A stretch of DNA of 64,000 nt, from NCBI GenBank assembly GCA_023437225.1, contig JAEZGS010000010.1:62001-126000 (forward strand), written 5' to 3'. A program made the position numbers and the translations under genes. Under the pieces are notes generated by a model. It was not told where the DNA came from. It made no database searches and worked only from the letters and a program-made list of their open reading frames with translations. Each line of letters starts with the position of its first letter. The stretch's first letter is position 1. Below are positions 26,092 through 35,506 of the stretch, piece by piece. Origin of the DNA: Bacteroidota bacterium. GTDB taxonomy: Bacteria > Bacteroidota > Bacteroidia > Chitinophagales > Chitinophagaceae.

Positions 26092-26469
26092 ATGGCTACA
26101 ATTAAAATGACTACGCAGGACTTCAAAGACAAGATATTTAACTATGAATCCGAGCAGGAATGGAAGTTCAAGGGAGAGCTGCCAGTGATCATTGATTTTT
26201 ATGCCGACTGGTGTGGCCCTTGTAAAACAGTTGCGCCAATATTGGAAGATTTATCTAATGAATACGAAGGCAAAGTGCATATATATAAAATCGATACAGA
26301 CGCAGAACAGGAAATAGCGTCCGCATTTGGCATACAAAGCATACCTACCTTCCTGTTTATTCCTAAGGAAGGTAATCCTATGATGCAGGCAGGTGCGCTG
26401 CCAAAGAACGTGTTTAAACAGGTGATCGAAGAAAAGCTTCTTGCTGACAAAAGTCATTCTTTATCCTGA
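26092..26469 (+). CDS. trxA: Thioredoxin
   Basis: A 125-residue thioredoxin with the redox site WCGPCK (Cys41, Cys44) and the cis-proline loop SIPTFLFI. FYADWCGPC and the following APILEDLSNEY are typical. No signal peptide, so it acts in the cytosol as a general disulphide reductant. An ATG five codons in (26107) is an alternative start. It is the first gene of a run with the U32 protein and ferredoxin, divergent from the cytochrome gene. Confidence 0.93.
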   Translation: MATIKMTTQDFKDKIFNYESEQEWKFKGELPVIIDFYADWCGPCKTVAPILEDLSNEYEGKVHIYKIDTDAEQEIASAFGIQSIPTFLFIPKEGNPMMQAGALPKNVFKQVIEEKLLADKSHSLS

Positions 26470-26500
26470 ATCAATTGACTTTCTTTGCGGCCCTTAACCA

Positions 26501-27745
26501 ATGAGAAAGCAATTAGAGTTACTGTCACCGGTAGGTTCGTTTGAGAGTCTGCATGCCGCAATAAGCGCTGGTGCAGATGCAATATATTTTGGCGTCGAGC
26601 AATTGAATATGCGGGCAAAATCGATCAACAGCTTTGCCATCGATGACCTGCGCGAAATCCGGTCCATCTGCAACAAACACAACATCAAGGCATACATCAC
26701 GCTGAACACGGTAATGTATGATCATGATCTTCAACTTCTGCGCAAAATATTAAAGACCGTCAGGAAAGAAGGCATTGACGCGGTTATTGCTGCAGACTTT
26801 GCAGTACTCGAAATGTGCCGCGAGTTACAAATTCCTGTACACATATCTACCCAGGCAAATATCAGCAATATTGAATCGGTTAAGTTTTTTGCATCATTTG
26901 CAGATGTGGTAGTGCTTGCACGAGAACTTACCTTGAAACAGGTGACGGATATCACCCGCGAGATCAAGCGAAAAAAAATACGTGGTATTTCAGGAGATCT
27001 GATGCGCGTGGAGATATTTGTGCATGGGGCACTTTGCATGGCAATTTCTGGTAAATGCTATATGAGCCTCCATTCACAAAATGCCTCTGCAAATAGGGGC
27101 GCATGCACCCAGAATTGCCGCCGGCCCTACGTTGTCATTGACAAGGAGACAGGAAATGAACTTGAGATCGACAATGAGTACATCATGTCGCCGAAAGATC
27201 TCTGTACCATCGATGTGTTTGACCAGGTGCTCGCAACGGGGGTGGACGTATTGAAGATCGAAGGAAGGGGCAAGGGCCCGGAGTATGCCTATGTCACTAC
27301 AAAATGCTATCGCGAAGCAATTGATGCGATAAACGCCAATACCTATACATCCGAAAAGATTCAGCAGTGGAAAAATGAGTTGGCAACCGTGTATAACCGG
27401 GGGTTTTGGGAAGGTTATTATCTTGGAAGAAAGCTGGGTGAGTGGACGCCGCAACCCGGATCCATCGCCACAGAAAAAAAGATATATATAGCAAAAGGCT
27501 CAGGTTATTATCCGCGAATACAAGTTGGAGAATTTGTTGTTGAAGCGCAAACATTAAAAAAGGGCGATAAAGTTCTTATTACAGGAAGAAAATTCGGTGT
27601 ACATGAGTTGGTGCTTGATGATTTCCATGTGGATGGCCATCCTGCAATCGAAGCAACCGCGGGCGACAAACTGACTTTACCCTTACCGGTTACACTTTCT
27701 AAAAACGATAAGTTGTTCAAAATAATTCCTACGCAAAATGGCTAA
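26501..27745 (+). CDS. U32 family protein (TrhP/RlhA-like RNA hydroxylation)
   Basis: A 414-residue protein labelled peptidase U32 in databases, but family members TrhP/YegQ and RlhA act in prephenate-dependent RNA hydroxylation and UbiU/UbiV in O2-independent hydroxylation. Motifs: ELLSPVGSFESLHAAI and GADAIYFGVEQLNMRA at the N-terminus, HISTQANISN (114-123), and FVHGALCMAISGKC (173-186). Cysteines 179, 186, 202/206 and 235 resemble the four-cysteine cluster site described in UbiU/UbiV. The last 8 bases overlap the ferredoxin gene, so an Fe-S electron supply is plausible. The exact RNA target cannot be read from sequence. Confidence 0.8.
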   Translation: MRKQLELLSPVGSFESLHAAISAGADAIYFGVEQLNMRAKSINSFAIDDLREIRSICNKHNIKAYITLNTVMYDHDLQLLRKILKTVRKEGIDAVIAADFAVLEMCRELQIPVHISTQANISNIESVKFFASFADVVVLARELTLKQVTDITREIKRKKIRGISGDLMRVEIFVHGALCMAISGKCYMSLHSQNASANRGACTQNCRRPYVVIDKETGNELEIDNEYIMSPKDLCTIDVFDQVLATGVDVLKIEGRGKGPEYAYVTTKCYREAIDAINANTYTSEKIQQWKNELATVYNRGFWEGYYLGRKLGEWTPQPGSIATEKKIYIAKGSGYYPRIQVGEFVVEAQTLKKGDKVLITGRKFGVHELVLDDFHVDGHPAIEATAGDKLTLPLPVTLSKNDKLFKIIPTQNG

Positions 27746-27980
27746 GATCGTTCACTATCGCGATCGCTGTATTGGTTGTGGCATCTGCCATGAACAGCAT
27801 AGCGACATGTGGAGAATGTCCCGCAAAGATGGCAAGGCAACACTTATTAACGGGAGCCGTAAAAACGGCGTATATGTGCTGCAGGTTGCGGACGATATTG
27901 CCGGATCAATGGAAGCAATGGCCAGGGCCTGCCCGGTTAAGATCATACATCTCAGAACATCTCATTCTTCATTGAAGTAA
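27738..27980 (+). CDS. Ferredoxin, single [4Fe-4S] type
   Basis: An 80-residue small ferredoxin. The motif CIGCGIC (12-18) plus the distant ACP (about 63-65) gives the four cysteines of one [4Fe-4S] cluster; a second cluster motif is absent. It overlaps the U32 gene by 8 bases and is therefore translationally coupled, suggesting that it is the electron donor of that protein. Its 3' end overlaps the convergent nucleoid-protein gene by 19 bases. Confidence 0.85.
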   Translation: MAKIVHYRDRCIGCGICHEQHSDMWRMSRKDGKATLINGSRKNGVYVLQVADDIAGSMEAMARACPVKIIHLRTSHSSLK

Positions 27981-29005
27981 TATACTTTGTAATACTTCCT
28001 TCCATCCGGGTCTACGCCCTGTTCAATCAGATCGCGGTTTCCATGGATATAGATGTGAAAATTTTTGTCAAGCTTCAACACGCTTTTGAAGATGCGTGCC
28101 TGTTTCTTAACTGCATTAGTGGAAATATCGAATGAGTCGTTGATCTGAAGATCATTTTCTTTTTTCGTCGTGTCTTCGAACTTCCTGAAAGATTCGATCA
28201 CATTTTCATGATGAAAAACTTCCTGTTCAAATTCACGTTGGTTGAACGATTCATGCGTTTTAAAATATTCCATCGACCTGTTAAGCAGTTCAATTTGATC
28301 GGTCTTTGATACCTGGAAGTCTTCAGGGAATTGGGAGGTTACAAATTGCCGGGTGATCGACATAAATTCTTTTGTCTGGTTGTAACTATCCACAGACGTC
28401 CTCACCTGCAAAAATTCGTTTTTCCAATATTGTGCATCGCCTGAGCGCTGGGAGTCAATGATACTTAAACGAAATCCTTTTTCTCTTTCCACATTGTAAA
28501 TCAAAACTCCCTTTTCCACCTTCTCTACGTCTACTCCCGATAGATGTGTAACATGAAAACCGTTCTGCGTCCTGTTGAATTGCAGAAAGACATTTGGGTT
28601 CTCAGACTTGAAGATCCCGATTGCCTGAACATCCTGGCCTTCAAAATTGATATTGTTAAAGACAGCTATGGCCAGTTCGCCTGGTTTGATCCTGGGATGT
28701 TGTGATCGCTCATAGAGATGCCTTGCAATATTTTTCGACTGCTCCAAAAAATCTGAAGGGTCGTCAAAGATGGCCTGGCAATAGTTATACACTTCATTCA
28801 GGTCAAGCAAACTGGCGTGTGTAAAGTGATATGTCTCCTGAACATTATTAAAAGATGATAAAAAATATCGCTTCAACTGCGCCAGAGTATCTTCATCCTC
28901 AGGGATTCCCTCTTCTTCTGAAAGCCGCACGCCATCTTCATTTGAGCGATTGCCTACGAGGTGGATCGCCATTCGGTTTATCGCTGCAGCATTATAATCG
29001 ATCAT
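27962..29005 (-). CDS. 37-kDa nucleoid-associated protein (YejK/NdpA-like)
   Basis: A 347-residue soluble protein. Segments such as INRMAIHLVGN, LKRYFLSSF, ARHLYERSQHPRIKPGELAIAVF and the C-terminal NFHIYIHGNRDLIEQG match the YejK/NdpA nucleoid-associated family (PF04245). The role in Bacteroidota is undefined beyond DNA association inferred by homology. It is convergent with the ferredoxin gene (19-base overlap) and divergent from the GH78 gene at 29077. Confidence 0.8.
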   Translation of the reverse strand: MIDYNAAAINRMAIHLVGNRSNEDGVRLSEEEGIPEDEDTLAQLKRYFLSSFNNVQETYHFTHASLLDLNEVYNYCQAIFDDPSDFLEQSKNIARHLYERSQHPRIKPGELAIAVFNNINFEGQDVQAIGIFKSENPNVFLQFNRTQNGFHVTHLSGVDVEKVEKGVLIYNVEREKGFRLSIIDSQRSGDAQYWKNEFLQVRTSVDSYNQTKEFMSITRQFVTSQFPEDFQVSKTDQIELLNRSMEYFKTHESFNQREFEQEVFHHENVIESFRKFEDTTKKENDLQINDSFDISTNAVKKQARIFKSVLKLDKNFHIYIHGNRDLIEQGVDPDGRKYYKVYYFNEE

Positions 29006-29076
29006 GATTTTTTATTGAGGCGGCGAAATTCGCAAAAATTACCGAGTATATTTAAGGAACCACTTGATTGCATCAT

Positions 29077-31773
29077 ATGAAAAAACTTTTATTCGCCTCG
29101 CTGCTATTATGTATCCAGTTTTCAGTTAATGCGCAAACCGCGACAGTAAGGTTACTTACTGATAATAAGACAAATCCTCTCGGTGTTGAAGGCATTCCGA
29201 AATTTAGCTGGCAATTGCAAAATAATGCTCGCAACGTTGTTCAAACTGCTTATGAAATAAGAGTGTTTGACGAAGCGAATAAGTTGATGTGGAATTCGGG
29301 GAAACAGCAATCTGATCAATCAGTTTTTGTTCCGTATGGAGGAACTGAACTGAAACCTGCAACGAAGTATTCCTGGCAGGTGAGGGTATGGGACAATAAA
29401 GGTAAGGCGGGTCCGTGGAGTGAGAAAGCACGTTGGCAGATGGGACTAACGCCCGACAACTGGACTGCAAAATGGATCGAGCCTGGTTTCGAGGAAGAAG
29501 CTTTACGTCCAAGCCCGGTGTTTCGTAAACAATTTAAAGTAAACAAAAAGATCCGTTCGGCATCGGCATTCATCACTGCGCACGGCATGTATGAAGCTTT
29601 TATAAATGGGGGTCGTGTTGGAAATGACTATTTAACCCCTGGATGGACTTCTTACAAGAACAGGTTGCAGTACCAGGTATATGATGTTACTGATATGCTC
29701 AAGGCCGGCGAAAACGCTATTGGGGTGATGCTCGGTAGCGGATGGTATCGTGGTCTTATCGGATTCTCTAACCAGCGGAATGTATACGGCAAAGACATTG
29801 CTTTACTGATGCAGGTTCTTATTCAATATGCCGATGGATCGCACGAATGGATAGAAACTGACGACACGTGGAAATCGTCGGTTATGCATGTGCGTTATAG
29901 CGAGATCTATAATGGTGAAACCATCGATGCAAGGCTCGAACATAAAGACTGGAACCGGCCCGGCTTCAATGATTCGCAATGGTCAGGAGTGAAAGTGGCC
30001 GGTCACCCAAAGAATGTGTTGGTCGCAACTTTCAATGAGCCAGTAAGAAAAAAAGAAACTTTCAAGCCAGTCAGGGTATTGACAACGCCAGAAGGCGATA
30101 AGGTGATCGACTTTGGACAGAACCTTGTAGGCTGGATAAAAGTGAGGGTAACAGGAAATGCTGGTGATACCATCAACATCTCTCATGCAGAAGTTCTGGA
30201 CAAGCAGGGTAATTTCTATATAACTAACCTAAGGGCTGCAAAAGCGGAGGATAATTATATTTTAAAAGGCGACGGAGAAGAAGTGTTTGAGCCGCATTTT
30301 ACCTGGCATGGATTCCGTTATGCGCGCGTTCGCGGGTTAAAGTCAGATATCGATCCAAAAAACTTTGAAGCAGTCGCCTTGTATTCAGATATGAAACAAA
30401 CAGGGCGCTTCAACACATCAAATGCATTGATAAATCAACTTCAGCATAACATTGAATGGGGACAAAAAGGAAACTTCCTCGATGTGCCTACGGACTGTCC
30501 GCAACGCGATGAAAGATTGGGATGGACAGGTGATGCGCAGGTGTTTGCGCGCACTGCTACATTCAATATGAATGTGCACAGCTTTTTTTCTAAATGGATG
30601 AAGGATGTGTATGCAGACCAGGTGAAAGGGGCAGTGCCCTTTGTAGTTCCAAATGTTCTCGGAGAAGGAGCAATGGCCAGTGCAGGATGGGCAGATGCGG
30701 CAACGATAATACCATGGAATATTTACATCGCATATGGCGACAAGCAAATACTTATCGACCAGTATCAAAGCATGAAGGACTGGGTTGGTTATATGCAAAC
30801 CAACAGCACCGATAACTTGTGGAATAAGGGATTTCATTTTGGCGACTGGTTGTTCTATCGCCCCGATGATGACAACAGCGGAATTGCGGCGGTGACCGAT
30901 AAATATCTAATCGCTCAATGCTTCTATGCACACTCGATTCAAATGTTGATCAATGCAGCAGCAGTACTTGGGAAGAATGATGACATAAATACTTACACGA
31001 ATTTATTACAACAGGTAAAAGCAGCGTTTAACAAAGAATATGTAACGGGTTCCGGAAGGTTGGTTTCCGGAACGCAAACCGCTTATGTACTTGCATTGCA
31101 TTTCGACATGCTCCCTGAGTCACAACGCACGCAGGCTGCATCCAGACTTGTCGATAACATTAAAGCATATGGCACACACCTTACAACCGGATTCCTTGGT
31201 ACTCCTTATTTGTGTCATGTTTTAAGTCGCTTTGGTCACAATGATATCGCGTATCAGTTGTTGTTGCAGGAATCTTATCCATCATGGTTATATCCTGTGA
31301 AGATGGGCGCAACAACGATATGGGAACGTTGGGATGGAATGAAACCGGATTCAACTTTTCAGACACCCGGTATGAATTCATTCAATCATTACGCATATGG
31401 CGCAATTGGTGATTGGATGTACAGGTCGATGGTTGGTCTTGATACCGATAGTACTGGTCCAGGTTATAAGCATATTATCATCAAGCCGACGCCGGGTGGC
31501 GCTTTCACTCATGCAAATGTTGAATATGAAACATATTATGGCTTGATCAAATGCGGATGGAAGAAAGCAGATGGCAAATTATTGGTGAATGCTTCCGTTC
31601 CTGCAAACACCAGGGCTCGCATATTCATACCGGCAACCGAATCGTCTGCCATCTTTGAAAATGGAAAGTCCGTTGTGGGCAACGGTGATATAACTAAAAA
31701 AGGGTACAAAGATGGATATGTCGAACTCAATGTGGGTTCAGGCGAATACAATTTCAGTGTTGATCACAAATAA
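29077..31773 (+). CDS. Secreted GH78 alpha-L-rhamnosidase
   Basis: An 898-residue exported enzyme with signal peptide MKKLLFASLLLCIQFSVNAQ. The domain order is fibronectin-like (30-130), rhamnosidase N-terminal (about 150-310), concanavalin-like (about 320-430), six-hairpin barrel (about 440-780) and a C-terminal sandwich. The barrel opens with DCPQRDERLGWTGDAQ, where the acidic residues sit in the catalytic cleft, and TIWERWDG supplies the distal Glu. It removes terminal alpha-L-rhamnose from plant glycosides or rhamnogalacturonan. A TTG 9 bases upstream extends the frame but is not needed. The next gene starts 11 bases downstream. Confidence 0.92.
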   Translation: MKKLLFASLLLCIQFSVNAQTATVRLLTDNKTNPLGVEGIPKFSWQLQNNARNVVQTAYEIRVFDEANKLMWNSGKQQSDQSVFVPYGGTELKPATKYSWQVRVWDNKGKAGPWSEKARWQMGLTPDNWTAKWIEPGFEEEALRPSPVFRKQFKVNKKIRSASAFITAHGMYEAFINGGRVGNDYLTPGWTSYKNRLQYQVYDVTDMLKAGENAIGVMLGSGWYRGLIGFSNQRNVYGKDIALLMQVLIQYADGSHEWIETDDTWKSSVMHVRYSEIYNGETIDARLEHKDWNRPGFNDSQWSGVKVAGHPKNVLVATFNEPVRKKETFKPVRVLTTPEGDKVIDFGQNLVGWIKVRVTGNAGDTINISHAEVLDKQGNFYITNLRAAKAEDNYILKGDGEEVFEPHFTWHGFRYARVRGLKSDIDPKNFEAVALYSDMKQTGRFNTSNALINQLQHNIEWGQKGNFLDVPTDCPQRDERLGWTGDAQVFARTATFNMNVHSFFSKWMKDVYADQVKGAVPFVVPNVLGEGAMASAGWADAATIIPWNIYIAYGDKQILIDQYQSMKDWVGYMQTNSTDNLWNKGFHFGDWLFYRPDDDNSGIAAVTDKYLIAQCFYAHSIQMLINAAAVLGKNDDINTYTNLLQQVKAAFNKEYVTGSGRLVSGTQTAYVLALHFDMLPESQRTQAASRLVDNIKAYGTHLTTGFLGTPYLCHVLSRFGHNDIAYQLLLQESYPSWLYPVKMGATTIWERWDGMKPDSTFQTPGMNSFNHYAYGAIGDWMYRSMVGLDTDSTGPGYKHIIIKPTPGGAFTHANVEYETYYGLIKCGWKKADGKLLVNASVPANTRARIFIPATESSAIFENGKSVVGNGDITKKGYKDGYVELNVGSGEYNFSVDHK

Positions 31774-31784
31774 GCAATCCCTGT

Positions 31785-34208
31785 ATGAGATTAGCAAGGC
31801 AAATGCAACTGTTCATTATTTTGTTCAGTTGTCTGAATTTGAGCGCGCAGAGCAATGACCTTGAGCAAAAGCCCTGGAACGCTTTCTGGATAACGGGGCC
31901 CGGCAGCACATCGGATCGTTGGTCGACCATGGCCGATGAAACACTTCAACAATACGGAGTATATAAGTTCCGAAAAGTTTTTACTCTGGATAGTGTGCCG
32001 TCAAAGTTTGTAGTGTATGTGTCGGCAGACAATCGTTATAAACTTTACATCAATGGACAATTGATATCAACAGGACCAACAAGAGGGGATCTTTATTACT
32101 GGAATTACCAGGTGGTTGATCTTGCGCCTTATCTCCGTACCGGGGAAAACCTTGTGGCCGCACTTGTTTGGAACGATGGAAAGGCCAAGCCCGAGGCGCA
32201 GATATCTTTTATGACTGGCTTCATTCTGCAGGGAGAAGATACACGATCCGCGATCATCAATACGAACAATAGCTGGAAGGCATCTTTAGACAGCAGTTAT
32301 TCTCCAATAATTCCGCGTGTACCCGGTTATTATGTTGCCGGTCCGGGTGAGCGCATTGACATGCGAAAACATATAAAGAATTGGGAGCGGTTAGTATTTG
32401 ACGACAAGCACTGGCAGCCGGCAAGACAGATATTCAATGGTCTTACCAGGAATGCGGCATTGGATTCGAGGGGTTGGATGCTCGTTCGTTCACCATTGCC
32501 CGCTATGGAACTGAGTAATCAACGATTACAGAAACTTCGCTACAGCGTTGGAGTACAGGCACCAGCTGGTTTCCCGTCTCAGCCTGCCGCCTTCACGATA
32601 CCTGCAAACACACGGGCAGTGCTGTTGCTTGACCAGGGCCATCTCACCAATGCTTATCCAACTTTTGTTTTTAGTAAAGGAAGAGATGCAGGGGTAAGAA
32701 TTGGCTATGCAGAGGCGCTCTATGTTGGTAAAGAGGAAGATGCCAGCCGCCCCTGGATACCTACATTGCCAAAGGGAAATCGGAACGAAGTAGCGGGGAA
32801 AATATTCATTGGCAAAGCGGATAGCATTGTTTCTGATGGAAGCGATGAACAGACGTTCACCTCGCTTTGGTGGAGAACATACAGGTATATACAGGTTGTG
32901 ATTCAAACAAAGGATGAACCGTTAATGATCAAAGATGTTTATGGAACCTTCACAGGGTTTCCTTTTGTGCAACAGGCTAAGTTTGTATCCGGCGATAGTT
33001 TGCATGAACGAATTTTCGATATAGGCTGGCGAACTGCAAGATTATGCGCTTTCGAAACTTATATGGATTGTCCTTATTACGAACAGCTTCAATACATCGG
33101 AGATGCTCGTATACAGGCGTTGGTGTCTTATTTCAACGCCGGCGATGACCGGCTTGCAAAATATGCAATTGAGCTGATGGACCGATCGCGTCTTGCCGAA
33201 GGGATAACATTAAGCAGGTATCCAACAGATCTGGATCAACAGATCCCAACGTTTTCTTTGTGGTGGATCGGCATGATACATGATTATTGGCGTTATCGGG
33301 ATGATTCAACGTTTGTAAAGGAAAAGCTGCCAGGTACGCGACAGGTACTTAATTTTTTCAATCGATACCAGCAAAAAGACGGCCGATTGAAAGATGTTCC
33401 TTACTGGAATTTTACTGATTGGGTGGAAGGGAAGAAGGGTTGGAATTATGGAATGGCTCCTGTTGGTGAGAATGGTGAATCCGCCGTCCTCGATCTGCAA
33501 CTCATGTGGATATACCAGCAGGCCGCAGAACTCGAACGAGCGATGGGGCTGAAGGAGCTTGCAGCCATGTATGAAAGAAGAGCAAAACAAATGGCAGTAT
33601 CCATTCGGGAACATTACTTCGATGATAAGAGGAAGCTGTTTGCCGACAATGAACAAAAAAACAAGTTTTCACAACATGCCAATACCCTTGCGATATTATC
33701 TGGTCTTGTTAAGGACACAGAAGCAACGGATATCGCGAAGCGAATTCTGAGCGACACATCGCTTGACCAGGCGTCGATCTATTTCAAGTATTACGTACAC
33801 AGGGCATTGTCGAAAGCGGGTCTTGCATCGGACTATATGCAGTGGCTTGAGATATGGAAGCAAAATATGAACATGGGACTTACCACATGGGCTGAGATCT
33901 CTGAGATAGACGTGGCCCGATCGGATTGTCATGCGTGGGGTTCCAGTCCTAACATTGAATTCTTCAGAACGGTACTTGGAATCGATTCTGACGGAGCAGG
34001 GTTCCGAAAGATCGTCATTGAGCCCCATCCCGGTGGGCTGCAATATGTTCAGGGTGAGATGCCACATCCGCAGGGAAGAATATCTGTGTCTATAAATCCC
34101 GAGCAATTGGTAATTGAGATCCCGCCGAAAACAACCGGTCAATTGAAGTGGAAGGGTAAGATTCACACGTTGAAGGGAGGCCGGACGATTGTCAAAAATA
34201 AATTGTAA
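31785..34208 (+). CDS. Secreted GH78-like alpha-L-rhamnosidase, second subtype
   Basis: An 807-residue exported protein (signal-like MRLARQMQLFIILFSCLNLSAQ). YKLYINGQLISTGPTRGD (about 87-104) and the AYLRTGEN-type sandwich belong to the N-terminal rhamnosidase domain. The six-hairpin barrel has DCPYYEQLQYIGDAR, with D, E and D spaced 0/+5/+12, and TTWAEISEID supplies the distal Glu. It differs from its neighbour, which has 0/+6/+13 spacing, so the two probably attack different rhamnosyl linkages. Co-transcription with the preceding gene is likely. No SusCD pair is next to them. Confidence 0.85.
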   Translation: MRLARQMQLFIILFSCLNLSAQSNDLEQKPWNAFWITGPGSTSDRWSTMADETLQQYGVYKFRKVFTLDSVPSKFVVYVSADNRYKLYINGQLISTGPTRGDLYYWNYQVVDLAPYLRTGENLVAALVWNDGKAKPEAQISFMTGFILQGEDTRSAIINTNNSWKASLDSSYSPIIPRVPGYYVAGPGERIDMRKHIKNWERLVFDDKHWQPARQIFNGLTRNAALDSRGWMLVRSPLPAMELSNQRLQKLRYSVGVQAPAGFPSQPAAFTIPANTRAVLLLDQGHLTNAYPTFVFSKGRDAGVRIGYAEALYVGKEEDASRPWIPTLPKGNRNEVAGKIFIGKADSIVSDGSDEQTFTSLWWRTYRYIQVVIQTKDEPLMIKDVYGTFTGFPFVQQAKFVSGDSLHERIFDIGWRTARLCAFETYMDCPYYEQLQYIGDARIQALVSYFNAGDDRLAKYAIELMDRSRLAEGITLSRYPTDLDQQIPTFSLWWIGMIHDYWRYRDDSTFVKEKLPGTRQVLNFFNRYQQKDGRLKDVPYWNFTDWVEGKKGWNYGMAPVGENGESAVLDLQLMWIYQQAAELERAMGLKELAAMYERRAKQMAVSIREHYFDDKRKLFADNEQKNKFSQHANTLAILSGLVKDTEATDIAKRILSDTSLDQASIYFKYYVHRALSKAGLASDYMQWLEIWKQNMNMGLTTWAEISEIDVARSDCHAWGSSPNIEFFRTVLGIDSDGAGFRKIVIEPHPGGLQYVQGEMPHPQGRISVSINPEQLVIEIPPKTTGQLKWKGKIHTLKGGRTIVKNKL

Positions 34209-34292
34209 AGGGGAAATTACGGATGCCTACAAGGAAACCATAACCGGGGGTTAATTGAGTGCTTTATTTTTATGGATTTGGGCTGTGAGCGG

Positions 34293-34300
34293 TATCTTTG
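34293..34300 (+). promoter_or_regulatory. Putative -7 element of the aldolase gene
   Basis: TATCTTTG matches the Bacteroidota TAnnTTTG consensus and lies 42 bases before the fbaA start. The nearest TTG upstream is only 12 bases away, shorter than the usual spacing, so the -33 element is not resolved. Confidence 0.35.
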
Positions 34301-34341
34301 CAGCGTTTTTAGAATCTCTCACATTTAAATCTATTTAAGTA

Positions 34342-35409
34342 ATGGGTAAATACAGAGCAGGAGTATTACATGGCGAAGAGCTGAAGGCATTGTATCAGGA
34401 TGCCAAAAACAGCGGATTTGCAATGCCGGCTGTTAATACGATCGGTACAAATACAATCAATGCAACTCTCGAAGCGGCTGCAAAAGTGAATTCACCGGTT
34501 ATCATTCAGTTCTCGAATGGTGGTGCACAATTTATTGCAGGAAAGGGAATGCCTAACGATAATCTTCAGGCTAACATTGCCGGTGCTATTTCAGGCGCTC
34601 TGCATATCCATAACGTAGCAAAATACTATGGTGTACCTGTTGTATTGCATACTGACCATGCAGCTAAAAAATGGCTTCCATGGATCAGCGGTCTCGTTGA
34701 TGCAGGTACCGAATATTTCAAAGAGAAAGGACAGCCTTTGTTCAGTTCACATATGCTTGACCTGTCTGAAGAGCCGATCCAGGAAAATATAGAAACTTCG
34801 GTTGAGTTCTTCAAGCGCATGGCACCACTCGGTATGGGTATTGAAATTGAGCTGGGAGTTACAGGCGGTGAAGAAGATGGTGTTGACAATAGCGGTGTTG
34901 AAAACGAAAAGCTGTATACTCAACCTAACGAAGTTGCTTATGCATACGAACATCTGAAACAGGTTGGTGAACTGTTCACTGTAGCTGCGGCATTTGGTAA
35001 CGTGCATGGAGTGTATAGTCCGGGTAACGTAGAACTGCGTCCGGAGATCTTGCGCAACAGCCAGCAGTACATCCAGGAAAAGTATGGTACTGGTGAAAAG
35101 CCGGTATTCTTCGTATTCCATGGTGGTAGTGGTTCTCCTCAACATCAGATCCGTGAAGCTATTGGCTATGGTGCTATTAAAATGAACATCGATACCGATC
35201 TGCAGTGGGCGTTCTGGGAAGGAGTACTTGGCAATTACAAAAAGTATGAAGCTTACCTGCAGGGTCAACTCGGAAATCCTGAAGGTGCTGAGAAACCAAA
35301 TAAAAAGCACTACGATCCAAGAGTTTGGTTGCGTAAGGGTGAAGAAACATTTGTAAATCGTTTGGTTACTGCATTTGAAGACCTCAATTGCATTGGCAGA
35401 AACGCATAA
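34342..35409 (+). CDS. fbaA: Class II fructose-bisphosphate aldolase
   Basis: A 355-residue zinc aldolase of the FbaA (long, class IIA) type, splitting fructose 1,6-bisphosphate in glycolysis. VVLHTDHAAKK (100-110) carries the catalytic Asp105 and zinc ligand His106; GVTGGEEDGVDN, NVHGVYSPGNV and FVFHGGSGS follow with the second and third zinc histidines; IKMNIDTDLQWA binds phosphate. Own promoter-like element and a strong terminator, so it is probably a single-gene unit unrelated in regulation to its glycosidase neighbours. Confidence 0.95.
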   Translation: MGKYRAGVLHGEELKALYQDAKNSGFAMPAVNTIGTNTINATLEAAAKVNSPVIIQFSNGGAQFIAGKGMPNDNLQANIAGAISGALHIHNVAKYYGVPVVLHTDHAAKKWLPWISGLVDAGTEYFKEKGQPLFSSHMLDLSEEPIQENIETSVEFFKRMAPLGMGIEIELGVTGGEEDGVDNSGVENEKLYTQPNEVAYAYEHLKQVGELFTVAAAFGNVHGVYSPGNVELRPEILRNSQQYIQEKYGTGEKPVFFVFHGGSGSPQHQIREAIGYGAIKMNIDTDLQWAFWEGVLGNYKKYEAYLQGQLGNPEGAEKPNKKHYDPRVWLRKGEETFVNRLVTAFEDLNCIGRNA

Positions 35410-35453
35410 GAGATTGTTGGTTTAATAATCAACTTTGTTCTTGTAACTAATGC

Positions 35454-35484
35454 GGCGGTCCTGGAAACAGGGCCGCCTTTTTTT
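35454..35484 (+). terminator. Intrinsic terminator of fbaA
   Basis: GGCGGTCC (35454-35461), loop TGGAAACA and GGGCCGCC (35470-35477) form an 8-bp stem with one G-T pair, followed by seven T residues (35478-35484). It ends 23 bases before the GH32 start. Confidence 0.9.
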
Positions 35485-35506
35485 AGTAGATTCGGTAAAC
35501 TTCTTT

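Noticed and set aside
35450..35506. Longer GH32 frame
   Set aside because: It would run through the fbaA terminator hairpin and T-tract and would bury the signal peptide.
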